Assembly: GCA_007127625.1 (NCBI GenBank)
Contig: SKYZ01000465.1
Span: 1-13,665, forward strand
Length of the DNA: 13,665 nt
Reading direction: 5' to 3'
Source: Aquisalimonas sp.
GTDB taxonomy: Bacteria > Pseudomonadota > Gammaproteobacteria > Nitrococcales > Aquisalimonadaceae
Shown: in pieces, positions 1 to 9,184 of the stretch
Position numbering within the stretch: the stretch's first letter is position 1
How the letters are laid out: every line of letters starts with the position of its first letter
Program-made: the position numbers and the translations under genes
The notes under the pieces: model-generated
Told to the model about the DNA's origin: nothing
Database searches by the model: none
Seen by the model: only the letters and a program-made list of their open reading frames with translations

Positions 1-495
1 ACCCACCGTGGGTTCGTCCAGAATGAGCAGCCGGGGCCGATGAAGAATGGCCGCGGCGATGTTCACGCGTCGCTGGTAGCCGCCGGACAGCGTCCTGACC
101 AGATCATCCGCACGCTCCTGCAGCATGGCCGCCTGCAATACGCGGGTCACGGCCTCGCCGACATCTCGCCGGGCAACGCCGGCGAGACGGGCAAACACTT
201 CCAGGTTTTCCCTGGGCGTTAGATGGGTGTAGACAGCCAGCTCCTGGGGAACCAGGCCGATTCGCTGGCGCACGACGCAGGAGGCCGTCTCCTCGCCATC
301 GAGCCGGATGCGGCCCTTCTCTGGGCGGATGCGGCCGCATATGGCCTTGATCAGTGTGGTCTTGCCGGCGCCGTTTGGACCGAGCAGGGCGTACAGCTCG
401 CCCTCGGCCAGCTGCATGCTCAGGCCACGGAGCACCGGGCGCTCCGGCCAGCTGAAATGGACCTCGTCCACTGCCAGCACGATGCCGCGCTCCAT
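1..495 (-). CDS. ABC transporter ATP-binding protein (partial, runs off left edge)
   Basis: This is the N-terminal 165 residues of an ABC ATPase. It would hydrolyse ATP on the cytoplasmic face to drive a membrane permease. Visible motifs in order are the Walker A loop GPNGAGKTT (residues 39-47), the Q-loop Gln84 in LVPQE, the signature LSGGY (136-140) and Walker B LLILDE (156-161). The gene is cut just after Walker B, so the H-loop and C-terminus lie outside the window. The wording around the Q-loop (LAVYTHLTPRENL) is typical of ATPases paired with ABC-2 type exporters (NatA/CcmA-like); the substrate cannot be read. I used ATG at 495. A GTG at 510, overlapping the upstream stop as TAGTG and preceded by GGGAG at about 10 nt, is equally plausible. 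It is almost certainly co-transcribed with the polyprenyl synthase immediately upstream, and a permease gene would be expected further left. Confidence 0.93.
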   Translation of the reverse strand, partial: MERGIVLAVDEVHFSWPERPVLRGLSMQLAEGELYALLGPNGAGKTTLIKAICGRIRPEKGRIRLDGEETASCVVRQRIGLVPQELAVYTHLTPRENLEVFARLAGVARRDVGEAVTRVLQAAMLQERADDLVRTLSGGYQRRVNIAAAILHRPRLLILDEPTVG

Positions 496-509
496 TGTCA
501 GGGGGGACA

Positions 510-1481
510 CTAGGCGCTGACTCCCGCGAACAGGGTCTCCAGAAACGGGCGCAGGGTAGGCCGCTCGGATGGACAGGCATCGGCCGCCGCCAGGGCCAGA
601 TCCAGGTGCTTTCGTGCCAGCGCCCGGGCACCGGAGACGCCGTCGGTTGTTACCGCGGTCAGGCGGGCGCCGTCCTTGCCCACATCCTTGCCGGTGCTTT
701 CGGTGGTGGCGGCCTGGTCGAGGACATCGTCCAGGGTCTGGAAGGCGCAGCCCAGGTGGCGTGCGAAGGTGCGCATGTGGTTGAGCCGGTGATCGCTAAT
801 GCCGGCAATCCGGGCGCCCGATTCCACGGCCAGCACGAACAGCACGCCGGTTTTCTCGAAATTGATCTGCTCGATCTTGCCGACGCTGTCGGCCGCGGTG
901 CGTTCGTGAAGATCCCGGGTCTGTCCGGCAGCCAGTCCATTGGTGCCAACGGACTGTTCCGTGAGCTGGATGAGTTCGAGCCTTACTAGGGGGGCAAGAT
1001 GGTCAAGCGCCGCGAGCGTTCCGTAGGCCCGGTTCAGCAGCGTCACCGCGGTCAGAACGGCCATGTCCTCCCCGAATACACGGTGCGTAGTGGCCTGGCC
1101 ACGGCGCAGGTGTGCGTTGTCCATGGACGGCAGGTCATCCAGTACCAGCGATGCCGTGTGGACCATCTCAATGGCGCAGCCCGCGTCAAGCGCCGAGTCC
1201 GGATGGGCGCCGAAGTGTGCTGCAGTCGCCATGGTGAGCAGTGGCCGGAGCCGTTTTCCCGGTGCCAGGAGGCTGTAGCGGAGCGCGGCATTCAACGTAG
1301 CAGGAGCTGCCCCCGGGGGTGGAATGAGGCTCGACAGGCGCGCGTCGATGGCGGTCCGCAGGGCAGTCAGGTCCAGGTCGGCAATCGGGGCGTTCGCCCC
1401 GGGGTGCAGACGACCAGCGTCGACCGTGGGGCCCGGCGTGCCTTTTCCTGCTGGCACGAATGCCATTGCGCCTTTTTTCAT
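510..1481 (-). CDS. Polyprenyl diphosphate synthase, CrtE-like (probable geranylgeranyl diphosphate synthase)
   Basis: An all-trans isoprenyl diphosphate synthase that condenses isopentenyl diphosphate with allylic diphosphates in the cytosol. Numbered from the chosen ATG (323 residues), the first Asp-rich motif is DDLPSMD at 115-121, followed by LRRG and TTH. The KTG motif and the second Asp-rich motif DDVLD (251-255) follow, then GKD. Several stretches follow carotenoid CrtE enzymes closely: HTASLVLDD, DNAHLRRGQATTH, AGQTRDL and the C-terminal ACPSERPTLRPF. Position -5 from the first motif is Ala, as in CrtE, where E. coli IspA has Tyr. This favours a C20 product but does not prove it. The frame stays open upstream to 1586, but those 35 residues look non-coding and the family is normally about 300 residues. 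ATG 1481 or ATG 1466 is therefore preferred. The gene leads a minus-strand operon with the ABC ATPase. No other carotenoid gene is visible, so quinone or other prenyl-lipid synthesis is also possible. Confidence 0.9.
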   Translation of the reverse strand: MKKGAMAFVPAGKGTPGPTVDAGRLHPGANAPIADLDLTALRTAIDARLSSLIPPPGAAPATLNAALRYSLLAPGKRLRPLLTMATAAHFGAHPDSALDAGCAIEMVHTASLVLDDLPSMDNAHLRRGQATTHRVFGEDMAVLTAVTLLNRAYGTLAALDHLAPLVRLELIQLTEQSVGTNGLAAGQTRDLHERTAADSVGKIEQINFEKTGVLFVLAVESGARIAGISDHRLNHMRTFARHLGCAFQTLDDVLDQAATTESTGKDVGKDGARLTAVTTDGVSGARALARKHLDLALAAADACPSERPTLRPFLETLFAGVSA

Positions 1482-1554
1482 GTCCCTGTCCACGGGTGCG
1501 TCATCGTTCTTTGTGATTCTGCACTTGCTATCTTCTCGAAGTGACTGGGCCTGA

Positions 1555-1568
1555 CTCACACTTGTGAG
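1555..1568. promoter_or_regulatory. Perfect 14-bp palindrome upstream of the polyprenyl synthase
   Basis: CTCACACTTGTGAG is a perfect inverted repeat with 6-bp arms and a 2-bp centre. It lies 74 bp upstream of the preferred synthase start (1481), in the leader between the PAP2 remnant and the synthase gene. It could be a regulator binding site. It is not a CRP site, because the TGTGA and TCACA halves are everted and separated by only 2 bp. No convincing -35/-10 pair was found around it, and a 6-bp-arm palindrome can occur by chance. Confidence 0.22.
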
Positions 1569-1681
1569 GTCTAGGAACCCACTCAAGCATAGTCTGTTTC
1601 GTGGATTTACACTTGCCTATACAGCGCTGATAGAGGCCAGGGTTCAATATTTGCGAGGACGTATGTATCCCTGAGTTCTGA

Positions 1682-2482
1682 TCACCCCGCTCGCCGCACG
1701 AGTGAACATGCTTCGCTCAACCGAGTTAGTTGTTTCCAGCAACGGGACCGCATTGTTCGTCGATTGGCTACGATCACGTCGAGTAGACTTGCCACGGACA
1801 GGCGGTCGCTCAATCGCTGGGCCGGGATATGACCGGATGGGCCGATTATCGCCACGTCGCCCATCGCGGCTTGCCAGGGGCCAGCCTTCTCACATGCATA
1901 GGCGCCTTGTTCCTGAAGCCTGCTGGCAGCTTGTGCTCAACGCCCGAAGTCAATGCAGATACCCCTTATGCGTGGCTGGGTTCCATGCGGCGCATCGAGC
2001 CGCGCCTACGTAAGGGCGCCGTCGACCCGAAGCTGCCCTTGGTCGCCACAGCCCCAGTGTCCACGGCGCCGGAGGAAGTCCATGCGCCGAGATCCGTTAT
2101 CCAGGAAAACAGGGTAACCATTCCGTCGCCGCGAAGCGGAGTCAGTCTCTGATTGATCACTAATCGACATAAACGAGTTCGTCGGCCTCAAACGATTCCT
2201 CGACCAGTCCGCCGAACAGGGCAGCAACGTAGAGTCCAGCGAGGACGATGAGTGTCCGGGGCAGTCCGGCGAACCGGTCTGGGGTCAACCGGGCTTCCAA
2301 CAACCGTGCCGTCCCCGGGAAGGACGTCCTGATCCGGCCACTCAACGCCGGACGTCTGCTCGAACGACCTGCACCGTTCTGCCGCCGAGTTCCCACAGCA
2401 CGCGCAGCCCCCACCAGGCTACAAGTCGCAGCAAGGCGAACATCACAGTCATCACGAGCAGGCTGACCAGCGTCCACATCAT
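1682..2482 (-). pseudogene. Decayed PAP2-type phosphatase gene (several frameshifts and stops)
   Basis: No intact gene fits here, but minus-strand pieces in three frames join into a protein resembling membrane PAP2 (lipid phosphate/pyrophosphate) phosphatases. Piece 1 starts at ATG 2482, has a good GGAG site 7 nt upstream, encodes a membrane segment rich in Trp and Leu, and stops at 2342. One inserted base there would continue into piece 2 (about 2341-2163), which reads TARLLEARLTPDRFAGLP and then a second membrane segment ending GGLVEE, with TAG at 2160. Piece 3, shifted again, starts with VINQRLTPLRGDGMV and FSWITDLG (from 2160). It passes a TAA at 1966 into ALTSGVEH and APMHV. Piece 4 (about 1864-1682) reads MGDVAIIGP, then QRLSDRLSVASLL. 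The order matches the family layout, but the PSGH active-site motif is not intact. The family call rests on remembered sequence resemblance. The stops and shifts are directly visible, although sequencing error at one or two of them cannot be excluded. Confidence 0.58.
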
Positions 2483-2758
2483 ATGGTGTCTCCGCACCGC
2501 TCTAGTGAAATACCCAGTACAGGCACCATCGCCACCGCATTGCCTTGGGCGATTTTGGCTTATTTTGTTCTCCGTTGCGTCCTGATCTCGGATGATCGTG
2601 TTCAAGATGTCCGCCTTGACCTGACAGCGGGTAACGCTCACTATGCGGACTGACGCGTCCGTCCGTACCGTGCTGAATGTACGCGTTCCGTCCACGATTC
2701 ACGACCTAGATATCTCTGCCGGCCCCGCGCTGTGCAGGAGAGAGACGGTATTTCGCCA
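2483..2758. promoter_or_regulatory. Divergent intergenic region between the PAP2 remnant and the tetR gene
   Basis: This 276-bp stretch holds no credible gene. It must carry the promoter of the TetR-led efflux locus. A TTGACC box at 2616-2621 precedes weak -10-like sequence around 2639-2645. The perfect 8-bp palindrome GACGCGTC lies at 2652-2659. A TGAAT...ATTCA pair (about 2675-2702), with only partial symmetry inside, lies just before the gene. TetR repressors usually bind palindromes over their own promoter, so either element is a candidate operator. Neither is strong enough to assign. Confidence 0.3.
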
Positions 2759-3397
2759 ATGACAGATCTAACAAGACGGCCCGGGAAAAGCCGGCCCCGC
2801 CTCTCGCCGGAGGAGCGACGGGAGCAGATCCTCCGTGCCGCTGGGCCACGGTTTGCCGAGCACGGCTACAGCGGGACCGACGTCCAGGACATTGCCGATG
2901 ACATTGGCGTGGGTAAGGGCACCATCTACCGTCACTTTGCCACCAAGGAAACGCTGTTCCTCGCGACCGTCCAAAGGGCCGTGGAGAGTCTGAGCGAGCA
3001 TGTCGCGCTGAAGGTGGAGCCGCTGCCGGATCCGCTGGACAAGCTCAAGGGGTCGGTGCACGCCTACCTTGAGTTCTTCGATGCCTGTCCCGGGGTCGTG
3101 GAGCTGTTCATTCAAGAGCGGGCGGCGTTCGGTACCGAGGCGCAACCGTTGTACTTCGCCCACCGGGACCGTGAACGGGCCAAGTGGCAGCCGCTGTTCG
3201 ACGAACTGGTGGCCCGGGGCGACCTGCGCCCGCTGGCATTCCGGGACATGGCCGACACCATCGGAGATGCCTTGTACGGGGCCGCCTTCGCACACCGGCT
3301 GACCGGGGGGCGTTGCTCCCTGGCAGAGCGCGCCGACGCCATTCTCGACGTCATTCTGAACGGCATCCTGAAACCCGGTGACCGGGCTGCCGAGTGA
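2759..3397 (+). CDS. TetR family transcriptional regulator of the adjacent RND efflux operon
   Basis: A 212-residue TetR-type repressor. The N-terminal DNA-binding domain spans about residues 17-66. It contains ILRAAGPRFAEHGYSGT followed by the helix-turn-helix IADDIGVGKGTIYRHF (about 45-60), then KETLF, which are the classic family features. The rest is the variable all-helical ligand-binding and dimerisation domain. It lies 42 bp upstream of the adaptor gene of a tripartite pump on the same strand, so it most likely represses that operon and itself and is released by a pump substrate. I chose ATG 2759. A GTG at 2732 would add nine residues (total 221); the purine-rich AGGAGAGAG at 2736-2744 is rather far (14 nt) from ATG 2759, so the start is not certain. 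The ligand is unknown. Confidence 0.92.
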   Translation: MTDLTRRPGKSRPRLSPEERREQILRAAGPRFAEHGYSGTDVQDIADDIGVGKGTIYRHFATKETLFLATVQRAVESLSEHVALKVEPLPDPLDKLKGSVHAYLEFFDACPGVVELFIQERAAFGTEAQPLYFAHRDRERAKWQPLFDELVARGDLRPLAFRDMADTIGDALYGAAFAHRLTGGRCSLAERADAILDVILNGILKPGDRAAE

Positions 3398-3439
3398 CCA
3401 TCATTGATCGCAACCGAACAACAACCGGAGATGCCAGAC

Positions 3440-4603
3440 ATGGCCGCATTCCGATTCCCGCAGTTTCCACGTTGGACCACGGGCGTGCTGCTCCTCGGAG
3501 CCACTGCCCTGGTGCTGGTCGGGTGCACCGCCGAGGAAGACGAGGCCGGACAGCCCGATCAGCCGCCACCGCCAGTGACGGTGGAAGCCGTGGAGCCGCG
3601 CACGGTGGAACTGGAGCAGGACTATGCAGGCCGCGTCCACGGTGCCCGGGAGGTCCAGGTGCGGGCCCGCGTCGATGGGATTCTGGAGGAGCGCCTCTAC
3701 CACGAGGGCGAGCAGGTGGCTGCGGGGGATGCCCTGTTCCGTATCGACCCCGAGCCGCTCGAGGCCCGTCTGGAAGAGGCCCAGGCCCAGCGCGAGTCCG
3801 TCCTGGCCGACCTGGAGGAAGCCGAGCGGGAGTGGGGCCGTATTTCGCGGCTGTACGAGCGCGATGCCGTCAGCGAGCGCGAGCGGGACACCGCTGAGTC
3901 GGCCGTGACCCTGGCCCGCGCCGCAGTCTCTGTGGCGGACGCGCAGGTCACTCAGGCCCGGCTGCAGCTCGAATACACCACCGTGGAGTCTCCGGTGGAC
4001 GGCGTGACGAGCCTGGAGGCACACCCCGAAGGCAGTCTGGTGGATCCGGGCACCCTGCTGACCACCGTGGTCCAGCATGACCCCGTGCACGTGCGCTTTG
4101 CCCTGCCGGAAGACGATGCAGCCATCCAGCGTACGGCGCGGCGGGCCCGTGCCGCCGATGGCGGCAACGACGATTTCCGGTGCGAGGCCACCCTGCGTCT
4201 TCCCGACGGCAGCGAATACGACTCGCCCGGCGAGATCGACTTCACTGCTAGCACCATCGACCACGGAACCGGCTCCGTCTCCGCCCGGGCGGTGTTCGAC
4301 AATCCCGATCGCGCCATCATCCCCGGCCAGTTCGTGCGCATCAGCGTGGTGCTGGACACCCTGGACGACGTCTTCCTGGTGCCCGAGACCGTGATCAGCG
4401 AGGGCCCCGAGGGGCCGCAACTGTTCGTTGTCGAGGACGGTGAGGCCCACGCCCGGCCCGTGGATCTGGGACCGGTGGTCTATGACGGCCAGGTGATTCT
4501 TGCGGGCCTGGACGACGGTGACCGTGTCATCGTGTCGGGCCATGCCAGTGCCGAGGATGGCAGCCCCGTGGACCTGAACGGTGAGAACGGGGAGACGCGC
4601 TGA
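3440..4603 (+). CDS. RND efflux periplasmic adaptor subunit (AcrA/MexA-like lipoprotein)
   Basis: The membrane fusion protein that links the inner-membrane pump to the outer-membrane channel in the periplasm. It has 387 residues from ATG 3440, which has CGGAG 9 nt upstream. The frame is open further upstream to a TTG at 3404, but the short start puts the signal peptide at the N-terminus. A lipoprotein signal ends at the lipobox LVGC with Cys29, followed by a Glu/Pro-rich linker. Next come the beta-barrel/lipoyl half (about 68-106), an alpha-helical coiled-coil hairpin (about 107-178, heptad-like, rich in Glu, Arg and Ala) and the second lipoyl half containing ESPVDG. The beta-barrel and membrane-proximal domains follow. 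The protein is markedly acidic. The stop overlaps the pump start by one base (TGATG), with GGGGAG 8 nt before that ATG, which indicates translational coupling. Confidence 0.95.
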   Translation: MAAFRFPQFPRWTTGVLLLGATALVLVGCTAEEDEAGQPDQPPPPVTVEAVEPRTVELEQDYAGRVHGAREVQVRARVDGILEERLYHEGEQVAAGDALFRIDPEPLEARLEEAQAQRESVLADLEEAEREWGRISRLYERDAVSERERDTAESAVTLARAAVSVADAQVTQARLQLEYTTVESPVDGVTSLEAHPEGSLVDPGTLLTTVVQHDPVHVRFALPEDDAAIQRTARRARAADGGNDDFRCEATLRLPDGSEYDSPGEIDFTASTIDHGTGSVSARAVFDNPDRAIIPGQFVRISVVLDTLDDVFLVPETVISEGPEGPQLFVVEDGEAHARPVDLGPVVYDGQVILAGLDDGDRVIVSGHASAEDGSPVDLNGENGETR

Positions 4604-7600
4604 TGTTCCGCTTTTTCATCGACCGGCCGCTGTTCGCCTCGGTGATCTCCATCATCATTCTCATCATGGGTGGCGCCGCCCTGGCGACACTGGCCGTGGA
4701 GCAGTATCCGGATGTCGCGCCGCCGGAGATCGTGGTGGACGCCCGGTACCCCGGCGCCAGTGCCGAGGTCATCTCCGAAGCCGTCGCCGCGCCGTTAGAG
4801 CAGGAGATCAACGGCGTCGACAACATGATCTTCATGGAGTCCAGCAGCAACGACGCCGGCAGCGTGCGCATCACCGTGTCGTTCGAGATGGGCACCGACT
4901 CGGATCAAGCGGCCATTAACGTCAACAACCGCGTCCAGCGTGCCATGGCCCGCCTGCCCCAGGAGGTCCAGCAACAGGGCGTTCAGGTGGAGGCGCGCTC
5001 CACCGACATTCTGCAGGTCCTGGCCCTGTTCTCCGAAGACGGCAGCATGGACGATGTGGCCATCAGCAACTATGCGTTGCTCAACGTCATCGACGAACTG
5101 GTCCGGCTGCCCGGCGTGGGCGACGCCTCGCTGTTCGGTGCTCAGGACTATTCCATGCGTGTGTGGCTCGAGCCCGAGCGCATGGCTCAGTACGATCTGA
5201 CGCCCGGCGACATCGCCGCCGCCCTGCGCGAGCAGAACGCGCAGTTCGCGGCCGGGCGCCTGGGTGATCAGCCGGCCGGAGAGGATCAGGCCTTCACCTT
5301 CAGCGTCAGCACGCCGGGCCGTCTCACCGACCCGCAGGATTTCGAGGAGGTCATTCTCCGAAGTGACGCCGATGGCCGGACACTGCGCCTCGGCCAAGTC
5401 GCCGACGTGGAACTGGGTGCGCAGCGCTACGCCTTCTCCGCCACCTACAATAGCCAGCCCACCGTCCCCATCGGGGTCTACCTGGAGCCGGGCGCCAATG
5501 CCATGGAGACGGCGCAGCGCGTGCGCGATGTCATCGCGGACGTCGAGGGGCGCTTCCCGGAGGGGCTGGAATACCGGATTCCCTACGACACCACGGACTT
5601 CATCGAGTCTTCCATTCAGGAAGTCCTGATCACCCTGGGCCTGGCCCTGCTTTTGGTGGTGGCGGTCACGTTCCTGTTCCTCCAACACCTGCGCAGCACG
5701 CTGATTCCGCTCACCGCCATCCCGGTGTCATTGATCGGCACCTTTGCCGGTATGCAGGTGCTGGGTTTCTCGGTGAATCTGCTCACCTTGTTCGGGCTCA
5801 TTCTTGCCATCGGCGTGGTGGTGGATAACGCCATCATCGTCATGGAGAACGTGGAGCGGCTGATCAAGGAGAAGGGACTGTCCGCTTACGACGCCTCCAT
5901 CGAGACCATGAGGCAGGTCTCCGGGGCGGTGGTGGCCTCCACCCTGGTGCTGGTGGCGGTCTTCGCTCCGGTGGCCTTTCTGGGCGGGTTGAGTGGCGAG
6001 CTCTATCAGCAGTTCGCCATCACCATTGCCGTGTCCGTGGTGATCTCCGCCGTGGTCGCCCTGACCCTCACTCCGGCCATGTGCGCGATCCTGCTGGAGA
6101 AGCCGCTGAAGGAGCCGGTAGCACCGCTGCGCTGGTTCAACGCCGGCTTCGATCGTCTCACCAACGGTTTCGTGCGCGTGGTGCATTTCTTTCTGCGTCA
6201 CGCCGTAACGGGCGTGGCGGTGTTCCTGTTGGTTATCGGCGGATCGGTCTACCTGCTCAGCCAGATGGCCGACGGTCTGGTGCCCCAGGAGGACCGGGGG
6301 TTCGTGCTGGCCGCCCCGTCCCTGCCTCCGGCCTCGGCCATGAACCGCACTGAAGCCTTCCGCGATGACTTCACGGACCAGCTCATCGCCATGGATGAGG
6401 TGGATGAGGTGGTGAGCTTCGCGGGCTGGGACATCATTGCCGGTTCCCTGCGACCCAACGCGGGGGCGGCCTTCGTGATCCTGTCGGACTGGAGCGAACG
6501 CACCGGTGAGGGCCAGGACGCCCAGAGCCTCGCCGGCCGTTTCATGGGCATGGGCGGCCAGATGGAGGAGGGCAACATCATGGCTTTCGTGCCGCCCCCC
6601 ATCCAGGGGCTGTCGCTGACCGGCGGCGTGGAGGGTTACCTCCAGGCGCGGGGTGGTGAATCCCCCGAGGAGATCCGCGCCATTGCCGAGGAACTGGTGG
6701 CGGCGGCCAACGAGCGCCCGGAGGTGACCAACGCCAACGTCACCCTGGACACGGACATCCCCCGTTACCACGCGGATGTCGATCGCGAGAAGGCGCGGGC
6801 GGCGGGGGTGCCCATCGACGCCGTATTCGGTGCCCTGCAGAGCACCTTCGGTGCCGACTACGTCAACGACTTCACCCTCCAGGGCCGCAACTGGCAGGTG
6901 AACATGCAGGCCCAGAGCGAGTACCGCAGCCATCCGGACGACCTGCGGCGCGTGTTCGTGCGCAGCGAGGGCGGTGACCTGCTGCCGGTGAGCTCCCTGG
7001 TCACCATGGAGCGGACACGGGGTACGGACATCATCGACCGCTTCAACGTCTACCCAGCGGCGACGATCATGGCTGACCCGGCGCCCGGCTACACCACCGG
7101 TGATGCCCTGGCGACCCTGCAGGAATTGGAGCAGGAGATACTCTCGGAAAACGAAACCCTGGGTTGGACCGGTGAGGCGTATCAGCTGGAGGCGGCCGAG
7201 GCCGCCGGCGGCATCGCCTTCGGCCTGGGGCTGGTGATGGTATTCCTGATCCTGGTGGCCCAGTACGAGCGGCTCACCCTGCCCATTGCCGTGGCCACGG
7301 CGGTGCCTTTCGCCGTCTTCGGGGCGGCGCTGGCATCCGTCCTGCGCGGTTTCCCCAACGATATCTACTTCCAGGTCGGCTTGCTGGTGCTGATCGGCCT
7401 GGCGGCGAAGAACGCCATTCTCATCGTCGAGTTCGCCGCCCAGAACCGGCGCGAGGGCATGTCCTCCATGGACGCCGCCCTGACGGCGGCCCGTCAGCGC
7501 TTCCGCGCCATCATGATGACGGCGCTGACGTTCATCATCGGTACGCTGCCGCTGGTGTTCGCCACCGGCGCGGGGGCGGTAAGCCGTCAGGAGATCGGCA

Positions 7601-7740
7601 CCGTGGTGGTGGGCGGCATGATCGCCGCCAGCAGTCTGGCCCTGTTGTTCGTGCCGCTGTTCTACAAGCTGCTGGAGGACCTGGCCACATGGCGAAACGA
7701 ACGGCGCCAGCGGCGCAAGGAGGAGCAGGCCCATGCGTAA
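4603..7740 (+). CDS. RND multidrug efflux permease (HAE1 family, AcrB-like)
   Basis: The proton-driven inner-membrane pump of the tripartite system, 1045 residues (AcrB has 1049). It opens with [12 protein letters not shown] (TM1). It has the first large periplasmic loop, then PYDTT before TM2, the TM4 segment [16 protein letters not shown], the second periplasmic loop, and the C-terminal helices with [14 protein letters not shown] and FVPLFY. Of the AcrB proton-relay residues, Asp407 (here 408), Lys940 (936), Arg971 (966) and Thr978 (973) are present. AcrB Asp408 is replaced by Asn409. Periplasmic loop sequences put it in the hydrophobe/amphiphile efflux family; substrates cannot be predicted from sequence alone. 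The start codon overlaps the adaptor stop and the 3' end overlaps the channel gene by 8 bp. Confidence 0.96.
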   Translation: MFRFFIDRPLFASVISIIILIMGGAALATLAVEQYPDVAPPEIVVDARYPGASAEVISEAVAAPLEQEINGVDNMIFMESSSNDAGSVRITVSFEMGTDSDQAAINVNNRVQRAMARLPQEVQQQGVQVEARSTDILQVLALFSEDGSMDDVAISNYALLNVIDELVRLPGVGDASLFGAQDYSMRVWLEPERMAQYDLTPGDIAAALREQNAQFAAGRLGDQPAGEDQAFTFSVSTPGRLTDPQDFEEVILRSDADGRTLRLGQVADVELGAQRYAFSATYNSQPTVPIGVYLEPGANAMETAQRVRDVIADVEGRFPEGLEYRIPYDTTDFIESSIQEVLITLGLALLLVVAVTFLFLQHLRSTLIPLTAIPVSLIGTFAGMQVLGFSVNLLTLFGLILAIGVVVDNAIIVMENVERLIKEKGLSAYDASIETMRQVSGAVVASTLVLVAVFAPVAFLGGLSGELYQQFAITIAVSVVISAVVALTLTPAMCAILLEKPLKEPVAPLRWFNAGFDRLTNGFVRVVHFFLRHAVTGVAVFLLVIGGSVYLLSQMADGLVPQEDRGFVLAAPSLPPASAMNRTEAFRDDFTDQLIAMDEVDEVVSFAGWDIIAGSLRPNAGAAFVILSDWSERTGEGQDAQSLAGRFMGMGGQMEEGNIMAFVPPPIQGLSLTGGVEGYLQARGGESPEEIRAIAEELVAAANERPEVTNANVTLDTDIPRYHADVDREKARAAGVPIDAVFGALQSTFGADYVNDFTLQGRNWQVNMQAQSEYRSHPDDLRRVFVRSEGGDLLPVSSLVTMERTRGTDIIDRFNVYPAATIMADPAPGYTTGDALATLQELEQEILSENETLGWTGEAYQLEAAEAAGGIAFGLGLVMVFLILVAQYERLTLPIAVATAVPFAVFGAALASVLRGFPNDIYFQVGLLVLIGLAAKNAILIVEFAAQNRREGMSSMDAALTAARQRFRAIMMTALTFIIGTLPLVFATGAGAVSRQEIGTVVVGGMIAASSLALLFVPLFYKLLEDLATWRNERRQRRKEEQAHA

Positions 7741-9184
7741 GCTACTGAGTCTGGCCGCCGCGGTACTCCTGACCGGCTGCGCCGTCGGCCCGGACTACGA
7801 TCGCCCGGCCACCGAGCTGCCGGAGGACTGGCCCGAGCACGACCTGTTCACCGGCGAGGATGGAGAAGACTGGCGGAGCTGGTGGGCGCAGTTCGACGAT
7901 CCGGTGCTGGAGGATCTGGTGGAGCGTGCCCTGGACGAGAACCTGGATATCCGCCTTCAGGCACAGCGGGTCCGGGAGGCCCATGCCCGTCTCGGGCTCG
8001 CGGAGGCGGAGCGCATGCCCACCGTGGACGCCCAGGCCGAGGCGGCGCGGGAGCGACAGCCGGAGGCCACCAGTCCGCTGCCTGAGGCAGCCGGCACAGG
8101 GAACCTGTTCTCCGTTTCCGGCGTGCTCGGTTACGAGGTGGATCTGTGGGGGCGGCTGGAGCGCCAGCGCGAGACCGCCGAGGCCATGCTGGAGGAATCC
8201 GCGTTCAGTCGCGACGCCGTGCGTCTGAACGTGGCTGCGGATGTGGTGACCACCTACGTCAACCTGCGGGCGGCCGAGGAGCAGCTCGCCATTGCCCGGG
8301 AGACCGCGGCCTCGCGGGAACGCGGTCTGGAGCTGGAAGAGGTCCGTTACCAGGAGGGCGAGGCGGACTCCCTGGCGCTGCGCCAGGCCCGCTCCGAACT
8401 GGCCACCACCCGGGCGCAGATCCCGCCCCTACGCGAACAAGTGCTGACCCTGGAAAGCGCGCTGGCCATGCTGGTGGGGGCCGAGCCTGGAGAATTCCTG
8501 GAGGAACTGGACTTCGGTGACCGGTCCCTGCGCGAGCTGGCACTGCCGGACGGCGCCCCGGAGGAGGCACCTGCCGAGATTCTGCGGCGGCGCCCTGACA
8601 TCCGCGCTGCCGAAGCGGGGTTGATCGCCTCTACCGCCGAGATCGGTGTGGCGGAAGCGGACCGGTTGCCGCGAATCAGTCTCAACGCGCTGCTCGGGAC
8701 CGCCGCCCTGGATGCCGATGACCTGTTCACCGGCCCCGCCGAGACTTGGCGTTTGGGCGCCTCTGTAGGCGGTCCTCTGTTTGACTTCGGCCGGGGCAGC
8801 GCCCGTGTGGATACCGCCGAGGCCCTGCGGGAGCAGGCGGAGACCCAGTACAACATCACCATCACCGCCGCGTTCAGGGAGATCCGCGACGCCCTGGTGC
8901 TCTACGAGACCAGCGACGAGCGCATCAATGCCCTGCGTGACCAGGTGGAGGCCGTAGAGGAAACCCGGGAGATCGCGCAGATCCAGTACGACGAGGGCCT
9001 CACCGGGCTCCTGCAGCTCCTGGACGCCGAGCGCGCCTTGCTGGAGGCGCGGCTGGGTGAGGTGGAAGCCACGCGGGACCGCCTCAACGCCACCGCCACC
9101 CTGTTCAAGGCGCTCGGTGGCGGCTGGGGTGAGGAGGCAGTCCACCGGGCCGGGGATTTGGAGCGGAGTGACCGGCACCGATGA
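7733..9184 (+). CDS. Outer-membrane efflux channel lipoprotein (NodT/OprM family)
   Basis: The TolC-like exit duct of the tripartite pump, 483 residues. The signal peptide ends in the lipobox LLTGC with Cys16, followed by AVGPDYDRP, the hallmark N-terminus of NodT-family lipoproteins. Two outer-membrane efflux repeats follow (roughly residues 50-250 and 265-465), each with long helical stretches (for example [20 protein letters not shown]). [20 protein letters not shown] at the start of the second repeat is also typical. The ATG lies inside the pump's last codons (8-bp overlap). A strong AAGGAGGAG site is at 7717-7725, 7 nt before the start, so it is co-translated with the pump. It would trimerise in the outer membrane. 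The locus has its own channel and need not rely on a shared TolC. Confidence 0.95.
   Translation: MRKLLSLAAAVLLTGCAVGPDYDRPATELPEDWPEHDLFTGEDGEDWRSWWAQFDDPVLEDLVERALDENLDIRLQAQRVREAHARLGLAEAERMPTVDAQAEAARERQPEATSPLPEAAGTGNLFSVSGVLGYEVDLWGRLERQRETAEAMLEESAFSRDAVRLNVAADVVTTYVNLRAAEEQLAIARETAASRERGLELEEVRYQEGEADSLALRQARSELATTRAQIPPLREQVLTLESALAMLVGAEPGEFLEELDFGDRSLRELALPDGAPEEAPAEILRRRPDIRAAEAGLIASTAEIGVAEADRLPRISLNALLGTAALDADDLFTGPAETWRLGASVGGPLFDFGRGSARVDTAEALREQAETQYNITITAAFREIRDALVLYETSDERINALRDQVEAVEETREIAQIQYDEGLTGLLQLLDAERALLEARLGEVEATRDRLNATATLFKALGGGWGEEAVHRAGDLERSDRHR

Noticed and set aside
1482..1586. N-terminal extension of the polyprenyl synthase to 358 residues
   Set aside because: The extra residues do not resemble the family, the protein would exceed the usual length, and the stretch contains a perfect palindrome more consistent with leader DNA.
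1829..2152. Plus-strand open frame of 107 codons with a TPYAWL segment recalling the C-terminus of IS66 transposases
   Set aside because: The similarity is limited to a few residues, the flanking residues do not fit, and the minus-strand reading as a broken PAP2 gene explains much more of the stretch.
3401..4543. 380-codon minus-strand open frame opposite the adaptor gene
   Set aside because: It is an antisense shadow in GC-rich DNA. The plus-strand adaptor has a signal peptide, domains and a ribosome site.
5728..7734. Very long (668 codons) minus-strand open frame opposite the RND pump gene
   Set aside because: It mirrors the codon bias of the pump gene on the other strand, encodes His/Gln/Gly-rich low-complexity protein, and has no motifs. 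The pump gene is certain.
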